Of a stretch of 16,562 nt of DNA, positions 1 through 8,213 are shown piece after piece (within the stretch, counting starts at the first letter, position 1; every line of letters starts with the position of its first letter). The translations under genes were made by a program, and so were the position numbers. The notes under the pieces are model-generated. The model had not been told where the DNA came from. It searched no databases and was given only the letters and a program-made list of their open reading frames with translations. Source of the stretch: an uncultured Clostridia bacterium (GTDB lineage: Bacteria; Bacillota; Clostridia; Oscillospirales; Acutalibacteraceae). The stretch spans positions 1-16,562 of the forward strand of contig CALDOU010000052.1 in the NCBI GenBank assembly GCA_937912175.1, read 5' to 3'.

Positions 1-76
1 ACGAAAGCGACTCGAGCTGATGCTCAAGCAACTGTTTATCCTGAAGAAGTGCTATAATCTCAGATTTATTATCCAT
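1..76 (-). CDS. 5' end of an unidentified gene, divergent from hsdM (partial)
   Basis: An open frame reads leftward from an ATG at 76 to the window edge, giving 25 codons that begin MDNKSEIIALLQDK. It is supported by an AGGAGAG ribosome binding site at 84-90, 7 nt before the ATG, and by a good promoter further upstream (140-168). The visible N-terminus is hydrophilic and probably helical (Leu/Glu/Gln rich), with no signal peptide. Too little is visible to assign a family. Its operator-studded leader suggests an autoregulated gene such as a transcription regulator, but that is inference from the promoter layout only. It is divergent from the restriction-modification operon, so it could also control that operon. 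Confidence 0.7.
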   Translation of the reverse strand, partial: MDNKSEIIALLQDKQLLEHQLESLS

Positions 77-91
77 TGATGTTCTCTCCTC

Positions 92-202
92 AATGTGAAA
101 CATTTTAAGTTATTCTCTTGGATTTTGTTTCACATAATTATTATATCATAGAAAATATAAAATGTGAAACATTTTTTGAAAATATTTATATTTTGTTTCA
201 CA
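92..202. repeat. Four-copy TGTGAAACA operator array
   Basis: The 9-mer TGTGAAACA occurs at 94-102 and 163-171, and its reverse complement TGTTTCACA at 126-134 and 194-202. They form two inverted pairs with centre-to-centre spacing of 32 and 31 bp, about three helical turns, and 37 bp between the pairs. Identity extends outward: AATGTGAAACATTTT is repeated exactly at 92-106 and 161-175, and ATTTTGTTTCACA at 122-134 and 190-202. Each 9-mer is itself of the form TGT-NNN-ACA. The array covers the promoter and leader of the minus-strand left-edge gene and ends about 90 bp before the hsdM promoter. Most likely it is a cooperative operator for an unidentified repressor. Confidence 0.75.
140..168 (-). 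promoter_or_regulatory. Sigma-A-type promoter of the left-edge gene
   Basis: On the minus strand, TTCACA (168 to 163; 5 of 6 to consensus) and TATAAT (145 to 140; perfect) are separated by 17 bp. Transcription would start near 133, leaving a leader of about 57 nt before the ATG at 76. The -35 box is part of one TGTGAAACA operator copy (163-171), and the predicted start lies in another (126-134). A protein bound there would block the promoter. Confidence 0.7.
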
Positions 203-270
203 CGACTGTTTTTTAATCGTGTCGAAGAAACTCATCTGATTTACATTTTTCGACTGTTATCGATACCTGA

Positions 271-299
271 TAGAAAAAACAATAATATTTTGGTATAAT
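271..299 (+). promoter_or_regulatory. Probable promoter of the hsdMSR operon (extended -10)
   Basis: TGGTATAAT at 291-299 is a perfect -10 (294-299) carrying the TGN extension that compensates for a poor -35. No good TTGACA match lies at the expected position (271-276 reads TAGAAA). Predicted transcription start is near 306, with a leader of about 75 nt before hsdM. No terminator or riboswitch-like fold was recognised in the leader. Confidence 0.55.
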
Positions 300-380
300 A
301 TTCCAAGTGAATATACAAAATTCGACATTTTTCAATTGACTTAATTCAACGAATTAAAAATAGGAAGGAATATTTAAAAC

Positions 381-1988
381 ATGGCTAAGAAAAAAACTAC
401 TGAAAAAACATTAAATATAGACAACATTTTATTCAACTGCAGAAATATCTTACGTGCGGCTAAAAATTCGGGTTCATTTTTTGAAAAAAGAGATATGATG
501 CTCACACTTGTGTTTTTGCGTTTTATAGGAGAAAAATATGAAGACGGAATTGAAAAACTTCGCCAAAACTTAATTGCTCAAGGACTTGACCCGGAAGATG
601 AAAATATAAAAGCAGCGTTTTTTGATGATGCTACTTTTACTGACGGTACTTATAATTTGCCACTTAGTGCCAGGTGGTCAAAAATTATCAACACGCCTGC
701 ACCGGAGCTTAATGTAGCATTGGATACCGCTCTTCATGATATTGCAACAGAATCTAAAGATTTAAAAGGCTGTTTTATAGAAGGCACATTTACAACACGT
801 AATCTCGCCCCCAATGACATTAAAAAACTTGTAGATGAAGTAAACAAAATCAGTCATAAAGCATTCGGAGAAGAAAAAGACCTCATCGGACATGTATACG
901 AATACTTTCTTAAGGAATTTGCAGTAAACGCAACGAAAGAAGAAGGGGAGTTTTACACTCCGCATGACGTAGTTCAATTGATTGCCGCAATGGTTGAACC
1001 ATATAATGGGACTTTATATGACCCTGCTTGCGGTTCGGGCGGTATGTTTATTCAAAGTGCGGAATTGGTAAAATCAAAACAAGGTAATATAAATACAATA
1101 AATATTTATGGTCAAGAAAAAGAACCGGCAACTTACCGTCTTGCAAAAATGAACCTTGCACTTTGTGGAATAAGTCATCATCTCGGTGATACGAGTGATT
1201 CTTCATTCACTCACGATTTGCATAAAGGATTATACTTTGATTATATAATGGCGAACCCGCCATTTAACCTAAAACGTTGGTATGATGATAATCTTAAAGA
1301 TGATGCTCGTTGGGCTGATTACGAAACGCCACCGGAAAGCAACGCAAATTATGCGTGGATTTTACATATGCTCTCTCATCTAAAACCTGCTGACGGTGTT
1401 GCCGGATTTTTACTTGCCAACGGAGCACTAAACGACAGTGATACCACAAATATACGCAAAAAATTAATTGAAAACGATAAAGTTGAAGCTATTATCGTTC
1501 TTCCGAGAGAATTATTTATTACCACAGACATAAGTGTTACGCTTTGGATTTTAAATCAAAACAAAAAAGGTGGTAAATATCACGGCAAGAATCTAAGAAA
1601 CCGTGAACATGAAATATTGTTTATGGACTTGCGCCAATGGAGAGAAAACGCCGTCAAAGGTGAAAACAAGAAGAAAGTACGTTTATCGCCTGAACAAATT
1701 GAGAAAGCGGCAAAAATTTATCACACATGGCAAAGCGAAGGTACAGACGGAAAAAATTATGCCGTTCCCGAACTTTATCGCAGTGTGGAAATTGATGAAA
1801 TCGAAAGTAAAGGTTGGGCTCTCACACCGAGCAAATACATAGAGTTTATCGACCATGACTTAGAAATAGATTATGAAAAAGAAATGGCGAGAATACAAAA
1901 CGAAATGAAAGAAATTCTTTCAAATGAAGAAAAATCACAAAAAATGTTGATTGAAGCATTTGGAGGTATCGGCTATGGCATTAAATAA
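381..1988 (+). CDS. hsdM: Type I restriction-modification system, DNA methyltransferase subunit HsdM
   Basis: HsdM transfers a methyl group from S-adenosylmethionine to N6 of adenine in the site chosen by HsdS. The M2S1 complex methylates, and R2M2S1 also cuts. The 535-residue protein has the family's usual length. An N-terminal helical HsdM_N region covers roughly residues 10-150. The GEFYTP element is at 189-194, the SAM-binding motif DPACGSGG at 214-221, and the catalytic NPPF motif at 292-295, all intact. The start is supported by AAGGA at 365-369, about 11 nt upstream. The 3' end overlaps hsdS by 14 bp in another frame, typical of translational coupling that keeps M:S stoichiometry. Nothing indicates inactivation. 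Confidence 0.97.
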   Translation: MAKKKTTEKTLNIDNILFNCRNILRAAKNSGSFFEKRDMMLTLVFLRFIGEKYEDGIEKLRQNLIAQGLDPEDENIKAAFFDDATFTDGTYNLPLSARWSKIINTPAPELNVALDTALHDIATESKDLKGCFIEGTFTTRNLAPNDIKKLVDEVNKISHKAFGEEKDLIGHVYEYFLKEFAVNATKEEGEFYTPHDVVQLIAAMVEPYNGTLYDPACGSGGMFIQSAELVKSKQGNINTINIYGQEKEPATYRLAKMNLALCGISHHLGDTSDSSFTHDLHKGLYFDYIMANPPFNLKRWYDDNLKDDARWADYETPPESNANYAWILHMLSHLKPADGVAGFLLANGALNDSDTTNIRKKLIENDKVEAIIVLPRELFITTDISVTLWILNQNKKGGKYHGKNLRNREHEILFMDLRQWRENAVKGENKKKVRLSPEQIEKAAKIYHTWQSEGTDGKNYAVPELYRSVEIDEIESKGWALTPSKYIEFIDHDLEIDYEKEMARIQNEMKEILSNEEKSQKMLIEAFGGIGYGIK

Positions 1989-3105
1989 ATATAAGTTGGG
2001 AGATTTGATAGAACTTGTATTAAACACTAATTCAGAATTGAAATATGGACCTGATGACGTAAAGGGTATGACAATAACGAAGGAAATAATACCCACTAAA
2101 GCAGATGTCACTGAAACGGATTTATCGAAATTTTTAATAGTTCATCCTAAAGAATTTATTTACAACCCCCGAACACACGGTAAAAGGATTGGCTTTGGAT
2201 ATAATAATACAAATAAAAATTTTATTATTAGTTGGAACAATATAGCATTCAAGGTAAAACCCTCTATGGAGAACTACGTATTAGCTGATTACTTGTTTTT
2301 ACATTTTAAGCGTGATGAGTGGGATAGAGAAGCTTGTTTTCAATCATGGGGCAGTTCAACGGAAGTATTTTCGTGGGAAACCTTATGTAACATGACTGTT
2401 GATTTACCTTCTCTTCAAGTTCAGAGAAAATATGTAAATATTTATAATGCCATGCTTGAAAATCAAAAATGCTACGAGCGTGGATTGGAAGATTTGAAAC
2501 TTGTTTGCGATGCGTACATAGAAAATTTAAGAAAAAAGATGCCTTGCGAAGTTATTGCTCCGTATATTAAACGACAAGACATTCGGAACGGCCCAAACGG
2601 TACTAAAAATGTTAAAGGTGTTAGTACATCTAAAGAATTTCGTGATCCAACTTCAAAAGTAAACCGAGATGAATTGGCTAATTACAAAGTGGTTAAACCT
2701 CACCAAATAAGTTTTGTCCAAACCACACACAACGAAAAAGTTTTTGCTTATGCTCTAAATAATACTGATCAAGATATCGTTGTAACATCAGTAAATGAAG
2801 TTTTTTCAGTAAACTGTGAAAAATTATTACCTGAGTACTTATCTATGTTTTTTAACAGAAAAGAATTTGATAGGTATGTAAGATTTCACTCATGGGGCTC
2901 TGCAAGAGAAACTTTTACATGGAATGATTTGATCGAGGTTAAAATTCCCATAGTAAATATCAACATTCAGAGATCGATTGTAAATATTTACAATATTTAT
3001 AGGCAACGAAAAAGTATTAATGAAAAACTAAAAGCCCAAATAAAAAACATTTGCCCCATACTCATTAAAGGTTCTATCGAAGAAGAAAAAACAAAGGAGG
3101 TTTAA
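1975..3105 (+). CDS. hsdS: Type I restriction-modification system, specificity subunit HsdS
   Basis: HsdS recognises the bipartite DNA target and holds HsdM and HsdR together. I choose the ATG at 1975 (376 residues) over the in-frame ATG at 1951, because GGAGG at 1962-1966 sits 8 nt before it and the protein then begins MALNKYKLGDL, normal for HsdS. Two target-recognition domains (about 1-140 and 186-325) each end in a matching conserved block: SWGSSTEVFSW near 124-134 with QRKYVNIYNAM at 150-160, and SWGSARETFTW near 306-316 with QRSIVNIYNIY at 332-342. These are followed by helical spacers. The two recognition domains resemble each other (VKGMTITKE, residues 29-37, and VKGVSTSKE, 213-221), so both half-sites may be related. 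The target sequence cannot be deduced. hsdR starts 4 bp downstream of the stop. Confidence 0.95.
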   Translation: MALNKYKLGDLIELVLNTNSELKYGPDDVKGMTITKEIIPTKADVTETDLSKFLIVHPKEFIYNPRTHGKRIGFGYNNTNKNFIISWNNIAFKVKPSMENYVLADYLFLHFKRDEWDREACFQSWGSSTEVFSWETLCNMTVDLPSLQVQRKYVNIYNAMLENQKCYERGLEDLKLVCDAYIENLRKKMPCEVIAPYIKRQDIRNGPNGTKNVKGVSTSKEFRDPTSKVNRDELANYKVVKPHQISFVQTTHNEKVFAYALNNTDQDIVVTSVNEVFSVNCEKLLPEYLSMFFNRKEFDRYVRFHSWGSARETFTWNDLIEVKIPIVNINIQRSIVNIYNIYRQRKSINEKLKAQIKNICPILIKGSIEEEKTKEV

Positions 3106-3109
3106 ATTT

Positions 3110-6100
3110 ATGGCTAAATTAAAAGAATTTAACGGTCGTTACTGCGAATCGGAATACGAAAATGCTTTCATCAGCTTTTTGGAAAACGAAGGTTGGGAAT
3201 ATACTTCGGGTAACGATGTATCACGCACTATTAAGACAGATGTATTAATTGCCGATGACTTTAAAAAATTCATTGCCGGCACAAACACTGATTTAACCGA
3301 AGATGAAGTAACAGAAACTTTTGATAATATTCGCCTTGTCGGTGCCGAAAGCGATTTTGCTACCTTACATAAAGTTTATGGGTGGATGGTTAACGGTATT
3401 CAGTTTACTCCAAATAATGGACTTGCAACAATGGTTCAGCTTATTGACTTTGAAAATGTAAATAACAATATTTTCAGAGTCGTGAATCAGTTTGTTGTTG
3501 AGTATACAAATAATGGTCAAAAACAAAACCGCAGACCTGATGTAATCTTGTTTGTAAATGGAATGCCTCTTTGCGTAATAGAACTTAAAAATCCTTCCGA
3601 TGCTCAAGCGACCATTTACGAGGCTTGGAAACAAGTAAATATACGTTATTGGAGAGATATTCCGCACTTACTGCACTATTGCCCTCTCGCTTGTATTTCT
3701 GACGGTGTTAAAACAAGACTCGGAACTGTCCGAACTCCCTATGAACATTTTTATGCTTGGCGAAGAGTTAATAACGAAGATAAAATATCCACTTTGCCGT
3801 TTGAAGAAACACAAACCATGATTAAAGGTGTTTACAGCCCAAAACGATTTTTGGAGATTTTCAGAGATTACATATATTTTCAAGACAGCATTTATGACAA
3901 TGAAGAAGTAGAAATTGTATGCCGTTATCCTCAGTTTTTCGCCACAAAACTACTAAAGCAAAGCATCGTTGATTCTATTGCTTCAAAGAGCGGTAAGGGC
4001 GGTACATATTTTGGTGCGACAGGGTGCGGTAAAACTTATACGATGGCTTTCTTAGCGAGGCAACTTGCACTTCGCTGCGTAGATACCAAAGAAATCGGTT
4101 CACCAACTATTATTCTTATTGTTGATAGGGACGAACTGCAAAAACAAGGTGCTAAACTATTTACAAAAAGCAAAGAATTCTTAAATTTAGGCGAAGTGTC
4201 TATCGTAAAAAGCAGAAAGCAATTACGAGAGGAACTCGGTGCAAGGCAAAGTGGCGGATTTTATATATGTACCATTCAAAAATTCTGCGATAGAAAAGAT
4301 GATAAAATCGGTCTTATCAATAGCCGCCAAAACATTATATGTTTCTCTGACGAAGCACACAGAACTCAACTTGAACACTCCAAAAAAATACAATTTTCCA
4401 AAGATGCCGATGAAAACATGAAAGCAATGGTTTCAAAACCTTATGCCAAAGTATTAAAAGAGGCTTTCCCGCAAGCTACGTTTGTAGGATTTACGGGTAC
4501 TCCAATTGCAGAAACTTATCAAACTTTTGGCGACGAAATAGATAGATATACTATGGATCAAGCCGTTGCAGACGGATTAACCGTTTCGATTAAGTATCAC
4601 CCACGTATTGCAAAAGTTTTGCTTGATAACAAAAAAGCAAAGGAAATAGAAGATTATTACAAACAATGTGCTGATGACGGTGCAACATATGAAGATGTCG
4701 AAGCAAGTAAAAAAGCGATGAGCTCTATGGAAGTAATTCTCGGTGATCCCGCACGCCTTGAGCGTCTTGCAACAGATATACATAACCATTATGTTTCTTC
4801 TTGTGCCACTGACCCGGATAGAATTCAAAAAGCAATGATTGTTTGTTCAAACAGAAAAATAGCTTACGCACTACTTCAAAAATTTAAATCCAAATATCCC
4901 GAGTGGTTCGAAGAAAAGAAATCTCCAGAAGGAGTATACGTAACTGATGAAGAATTAAAGCGATTAAAACCTATGCCCTTCATAGCTATGGTAGCAAGTG
5001 TGGGCAAAAATGATGAAAAAGAAATGTATAACTATCTTGGCGGCGTAAAGAATGATAAACGTTCCGATGAAATGGACATAGCTTTTAAACAAGAAAAATC
5101 TAACTTTCACATTGCTATCGTCGTGGATATGTGGATTACAGGCTTTGATGTACCTTGCCTTACATACTTGTATAATGACAAGCCTTTAAAGAAACACCTA
5201 TTAATCCAAACTATCAGTAGAGTAAATAGAAAATATCCTGGCAAGGATTATGGTATGGTTATTGACTATATCGGTATTCGTAATAATATGCGTCAGGCAA
5301 TGAAAGTTTATGGCGGAAACAATTCTGTTGCCCCAACTGCCGATGACGTTGAGCAAGCTACTTCTGTATTTAGAGAAAAAATAGAAATTTTAAAAATGTT
5401 GTTTGTACATTATGATTTAAAACCATTTTTAAATCCTGAATGTGATCCTGTTGAACGTTACAAGCTTTTATCTAAAGCTGCCGAATACGTATTTTTTTCA
5501 CCTGAGCAACTATATACAGAAGGAAACAAAGGTTCATACACAGTATCATTTAAAACCTATTTTTTAAAAACTGTAAAACAAATGCGGTCTGCTTTTGATA
5601 TTTGTCAACCATCCGGAAATCTAGGTGAAGAAGAATCATCTCTTGCACAATGCTTTATGGCTATTGCAGGTTTTGTTCGTAAAATGAGTGGAACTAGTGA
5701 AGTGGATACCGACACAATGAATCGTACGGTATCGAATATGGTTGAAGAAGCACTAAAATATAATCAAGTTGAAAATGTTCTCGAAAGTGGGGAAGAAGAA
5801 GATATTCTCTCTCCGGAATATTTCGAAAGATTATCTGATGTTAAAATGCCTGCGACCAAGCTTGAACTTCTCGTAAAAATGCTGCGAAAGCAAATCAAGG
5901 AATATGAAAGAACTAATCAGTTAGCGGCAAAATCATTTCAAGAAATGCTTGAAAAAACCATCGAAGAATATCATAATCGTCGTAAACATCTTTCTGTGGA
6001 AGAAGCAGGAGAAACACAAGAAAGAGCCTCAGAAGACATTATTAAAGCTGCCACCAAGCACGCTTTAGAAATTCTCCGCAAAATGAATGAAAACAAAGAA

Positions 6101-6445
6101 AGCTTTAGAAAAGTTGGATTAACTTTTGAAGAAAAAGCGTTTTACGATATATTGATGGCACTTCGTGATAAATATAACTTTGAGTATGGCACAGATAAAA
6201 AAATAAACGGAGTTACTATCAATGAAAAGTGCAAATCTCTAGCCAAAAAAGTAAAAGAAATCATTGATATAAAATCCTCATTTGCCGACTGGCTTAATAA
6301 TCAGAACATATGTAACCAGCTAAGGCTTGATATTAAAATTTGTTTGGTTAAAAACGGATATCCTCCTCAATACAGTCCCGAAGTGTTTAATAAAGTAATG
6401 AAACAAGTAGAAAATTTTGAAAAATACGCTGATTCTACCATGTAG
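3110..6445 (+). CDS. hsdR: Type I restriction endonuclease, translocase subunit HsdR
   Basis: HsdR uses ATP to pull DNA through the complex and cuts far from unmethylated sites. The 1111-residue protein has a PD-(D/E)XK nuclease domain with RRPD (Asp144) and IELK (Glu158, Lys160). The superfamily 2 motor follows: Walker A GATGCGKT at 302-309, the DEAH box at 414-417, and motif III FTGTP at 461-465. A second RecA-like lobe contains a TGFD motif and a QTISRVNR motif (motif VI). The C-terminal third is charged and helical and probably contacts the methylase core. Translation start is strongly supported by AAAGGAGG at 3093-3100, 9 nt before the ATG. All catalytic residues that I can check are present, so the restriction system appears active. 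Confidence 0.97.
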   Translation: MAKLKEFNGRYCESEYENAFISFLENEGWEYTSGNDVSRTIKTDVLIADDFKKFIAGTNTDLTEDEVTETFDNIRLVGAESDFATLHKVYGWMVNGIQFTPNNGLATMVQLIDFENVNNNIFRVVNQFVVEYTNNGQKQNRRPDVILFVNGMPLCVIELKNPSDAQATIYEAWKQVNIRYWRDIPHLLHYCPLACISDGVKTRLGTVRTPYEHFYAWRRVNNEDKISTLPFEETQTMIKGVYSPKRFLEIFRDYIYFQDSIYDNEEVEIVCRYPQFFATKLLKQSIVDSIASKSGKGGTYFGATGCGKTYTMAFLARQLALRCVDTKEIGSPTIILIVDRDELQKQGAKLFTKSKEFLNLGEVSIVKSRKQLREELGARQSGGFYICTIQKFCDRKDDKIGLINSRQNIICFSDEAHRTQLEHSKKIQFSKDADENMKAMVSKPYAKVLKEAFPQATFVGFTGTPIAETYQTFGDEIDRYTMDQAVADGLTVSIKYHPRIAKVLLDNKKAKEIEDYYKQCADDGATYEDVEASKKAMSSMEVILGDPARLERLATDIHNHYVSSCATDPDRIQKAMIVCSNRKIAYALLQKFKSKYPEWFEEKKSPEGVYVTDEELKRLKPMPFIAMVASVGKNDEKEMYNYLGGVKNDKRSDEMDIAFKQEKSNFHIAIVVDMWITGFDVPCLTYLYNDKPLKKHLLIQTISRVNRKYPGKDYGMVIDYIGIRNNMRQAMKVYGGNNSVAPTADDVEQATSVFREKIEILKMLFVHYDLKPFLNPECDPVERYKLLSKAAEYVFFSPEQLYTEGNKGSYTVSFKTYFLKTVKQMRSAFDICQPSGNLGEEESSLAQCFMAIAGFVRKMSGTSEVDTDTMNRTVSNMVEEALKYNQVENVLESGEEEDILSPEYFERLSDVKMPATKLELLVKMLRKQIKEYERTNQLAAKSFQEMLEKTIEEYHNRRKHLSVEEAGETQERASEDIIKAATKHALEILRKMNENKESFRKVGLTFEEKAFYDILMALRDKYNFEYGTDKKINGVTINEKCKSLAKKVKEIIDIKSSFADWLNNQNICNQLRLDIKICLVKNGYPPQYSPEVFNKVMKQVENFEKYADSTM

Positions 6446-6479
6446 TCTAGTATTATCATTAGCAGTTTTTTCTACATAT

Positions 6480-6603
6480 AAAGGAGAGATAATGTATCGA
6501 ATACCAAGACAAAAGAATTGAAAATTACATTGAAAGTCAATTTCGTAAAATAATAAAACGTGTAGAGGGTAAATATACTTCTGATTACGAGAATGAATAT
6601 ATA
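6480..6603 (+). other. Frameshifted 5' end of the kinase gene
   Basis: A near-perfect ribosome binding site AAAGGAG (6480-6486) is followed by ATG at 6492, but that frame stops after nine codons at TGA 6519-6521. The kinase frame is offset by one base and is open without a stop from 6493 through 6603. It encodes a plausible extension beginning near IEYQDKRIENY, and the first in-frame ATG is only at 6604. Removing one base near 6495 would give ATG-ATC-GAA and join the strong ribosome binding site to the whole kinase gene. This could be a real frameshift mutation, a sequencing error, or use of a non-AUG start such as ATC at 6496. A nine-codon leader peptide is a weaker alternative. Confidence 0.6.
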
Positions 6604-7722
6604 ATGTACTATAGTAACGAGTACACTAAATTATACTATAATTTTCCTAACCAAAAAATTCGGATTATTTTTTCTATATTACATAGTATCATAAATGAAA
6701 ACTATGAAAAAATGAATGAAAGACTACCTACAAAAGAACATGGTGTACATTTTTGGGCTGATGAAAGTAGAAATTTAATTTTTGCAATAGAAATTATTCG
6801 TGAGTTGGAACAAAAACTAAAAGATTCGCCATTCAGTTTTGAATTAGACGAGTATTATGAAAAAATAGTAAGAAAATGCGAAAAATTTCTTAGGTCAAGC
6901 GAAGGCAGTGAAATTCCACCATACATGGACAAGATTGAACTGTATTATTCGTTACCGTTGTTCATTAAACAAGATTTTATTAAAATAGACGGCGTAGAAA
7001 AGTTTGGTAAGCATGCCAAGTTAACACTTATCGGTGAAGGTTCATATGCACAAGTATTCAGTTTTAAAGATAATTTTTACAACAAAAAATTTATTCTAAA
7101 AAGGGCAAAAAGAGATTTAAACGATAAAGAATTGGAACGATTCAAAAGGGAATTCACAACAATAAAATCTTTATCATCTCCATATATTATCCAGGTATAT
7201 AGGTACAACGATGATAAAAATGAATACATTATGGAGTATATGGATTTTACACTTAGAAAGTACATTGAAAAGAATAACTCTAAGATAACTAAGGAAACCA
7301 GAAAATTAATTGCAAATCAAATACTCCGGGCATTTAAATATGTTCATTCAAAAAACTTATTTCACAGAGATATCAGTCCAGAAAATGTTCTTATAAAGGA
7401 ATACGAGGACACAATTGTTGTTAAAATCTCAGATTTTGGTTTAGTTAAAACACCAGACAGTAATTTAACTACTACTGGCACCGAGCGCAAAGGCCGTTTC
7501 AACGACCCTAATTTAGAAATCGAAGAATTCCGTAATTACGAAACTGTACACGAAACATATGCTTTAACAAGGTTAATATACTTCGTAATGTCCGGTAAAA
7601 CTAGCACTTCAAATACTAAAAATATAAACTTACGTAAATTTGTAAGTAAGGGTTTGGCGGCAAATTGTGAAGAACGTTTTCAATCTGTAGATGAAATGGC
7701 AAATGCTGTAAAAGACTTATAA
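6604..7722 (+). CDS. Hanks-type Ser/Thr protein kinase encoded behind hsdR
   Basis: This predicted cytoplasmic protein kinase phosphorylates Ser/Thr residues of an unknown substrate. From the ATG at 6604 it has 372 residues; an upstream in-frame extension of about 36 codons probably belongs to it. Residues 1-135 form a Tyr/Glu/Lys-rich helical region that I do not recognise. The kinase domain has the glycine loop GEGSYAQVF (144-152), ATP-binding Lys166, helix-C Glu183, HRD at 254-256 with Asn261, and DFG at 277-279. All are intact, so it should be catalytically active. There is no transmembrane segment or PASTA domain, unlike the housekeeping PknB/PrkC kinases. It starts 46 bp after hsdR with no terminator visible between, so it is likely co-transcribed with hsdMSR. 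A role in phage defence is inferred from position and from known defence kinases such as Stk2 and PglW. Confidence 0.9.
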   Translation: MYYSNEYTKLYYNFPNQKIRIIFSILHSIINENYEKMNERLPTKEHGVHFWADESRNLIFAIEIIRELEQKLKDSPFSFELDEYYEKIVRKCEKFLRSSEGSEIPPYMDKIELYYSLPLFIKQDFIKIDGVEKFGKHAKLTLIGEGSYAQVFSFKDNFYNKKFILKRAKRDLNDKELERFKREFTTIKSLSSPYIIQVYRYNDDKNEYIMEYMDFTLRKYIEKNNSKITKETRKLIANQILRAFKYVHSKNLFHRDISPENVLIKEYEDTIVVKISDFGLVKTPDSNLTTTGTERKGRFNDPNLEIEEFRNYETVHETYALTRLIYFVMSGKTSTSNTKNINLRKFVSKGLAANCEERFQSVDEMANAVKDL

Positions 7723-7791
7723 AAAAGTAAAAATATATGCTATATATGGGTAAAAACTATTTATGGTAGAAAAACAAAGATATATACATAA

Positions 7792-7843
7792 GAAACGTAC
7801 GTTTCGTTTTCAAGAGTACATTAAAATTTTTAAATAGTATAAT
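7792..7843 (+). promoter_or_regulatory. Promoter and 14-bp palindrome upstream of the tfoX-like operon
   Basis: GAAACGTACGTTTC at 7792-7805 is a perfect 14-bp palindrome, a likely regulator-binding site. A perfect TATAAT lies at 7838-7843, but the region 17 bp upstream (7815-7820, AGTACA) matches a -35 box poorly. The palindrome sits just upstream of the -35 position, where either an activator or a repressor could act. The promoter would serve the three-gene operon that starts at 7885. Confidence 0.45.
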
Positions 7844-7884
7844 TAAATTAATAAATACGGAACGATTTGCAGAGGAGATTAACT

Positions 7885-8187
7885 ATGTCAACATCTAAAG
7901 AAAATAAAGATTTTATACTTGAGCAGCTAAATTTACTTGATGATATAACTTGCAGAGCAATGATGGGCGAATATTTGCTTTACTATCAAGGAGTTTTATT
8001 TGGCGGTATTTACGATGATAGATTACTTGTAAAAATAGTTCCTAATAATGAAAAATACGGCATGGAAAAGCAGCTTCCTTACGAAGGTGCAAAACCGATG
8101 TATTTTGTACAGGATGTTGATAACAAAGAACTACTAAAAGAAATCGTTACCGAAACTTGCAAAGGGCTTCAAAAAAGCAAAAAGTAA
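7885..8187 (+). CDS. TfoX N-terminal-domain protein (standalone)
   Basis: This 100-residue protein has the pattern of the TfoX N-terminal domain family: CRAMMGEYLLYYQGVLFG, GIYDDRLLVKIVP and PMYFVQDV. TfoX (Sxy) regulates competence in Gammaproteobacteria and has a second, C-terminal domain that is absent here. Short single-domain versions are common in Bacillota and their role is unknown, so no competence function is assigned. The start is ATG 7885, preceded by AGAGGAG at 7871-7877. An upstream in-frame TTG at 7867 would place the ribosome binding site inside the gene. It is the first gene of an operon, and the next gene starts 26 bp after its stop. Confidence 0.85.
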   Translation: MSTSKENKDFILEQLNLLDDITCRAMMGEYLLYYQGVLFGGIYDDRLLVKIVPNNEKYGMEKQLPYEGAKPMYFVQDVDNKELLKEIVTETCKGLQKSKK

Positions 8188-8213
8188 ATAAAAGTGAAAT
8201 CGGAGTGAATAGT

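Noticed and set aside
200..222. ACACGA/TCGTGT inverted repeat as a terminator or attenuator
   Set aside because: Only 6 bp of stem with an 11-nt loop and no T-tract. It overlaps the last operator copy and probably arises by chance.
1975..3105. Phase-variable hsdS by inversion, given the recombinase in the window
   Set aside because: There is no second hsdS copy, no partial hsdS and no inverted repeats flanking the gene. The recombinase is of the integrase type and 8 kb away.
6492..6521. Nine-codon frame after the strong ribosome binding site as a regulatory leader peptide
   Set aside because: There is no attenuator hairpin or run of identical codons, and the adjoining kinase frame is open through the same bases. 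A one-base frameshift explains it better.
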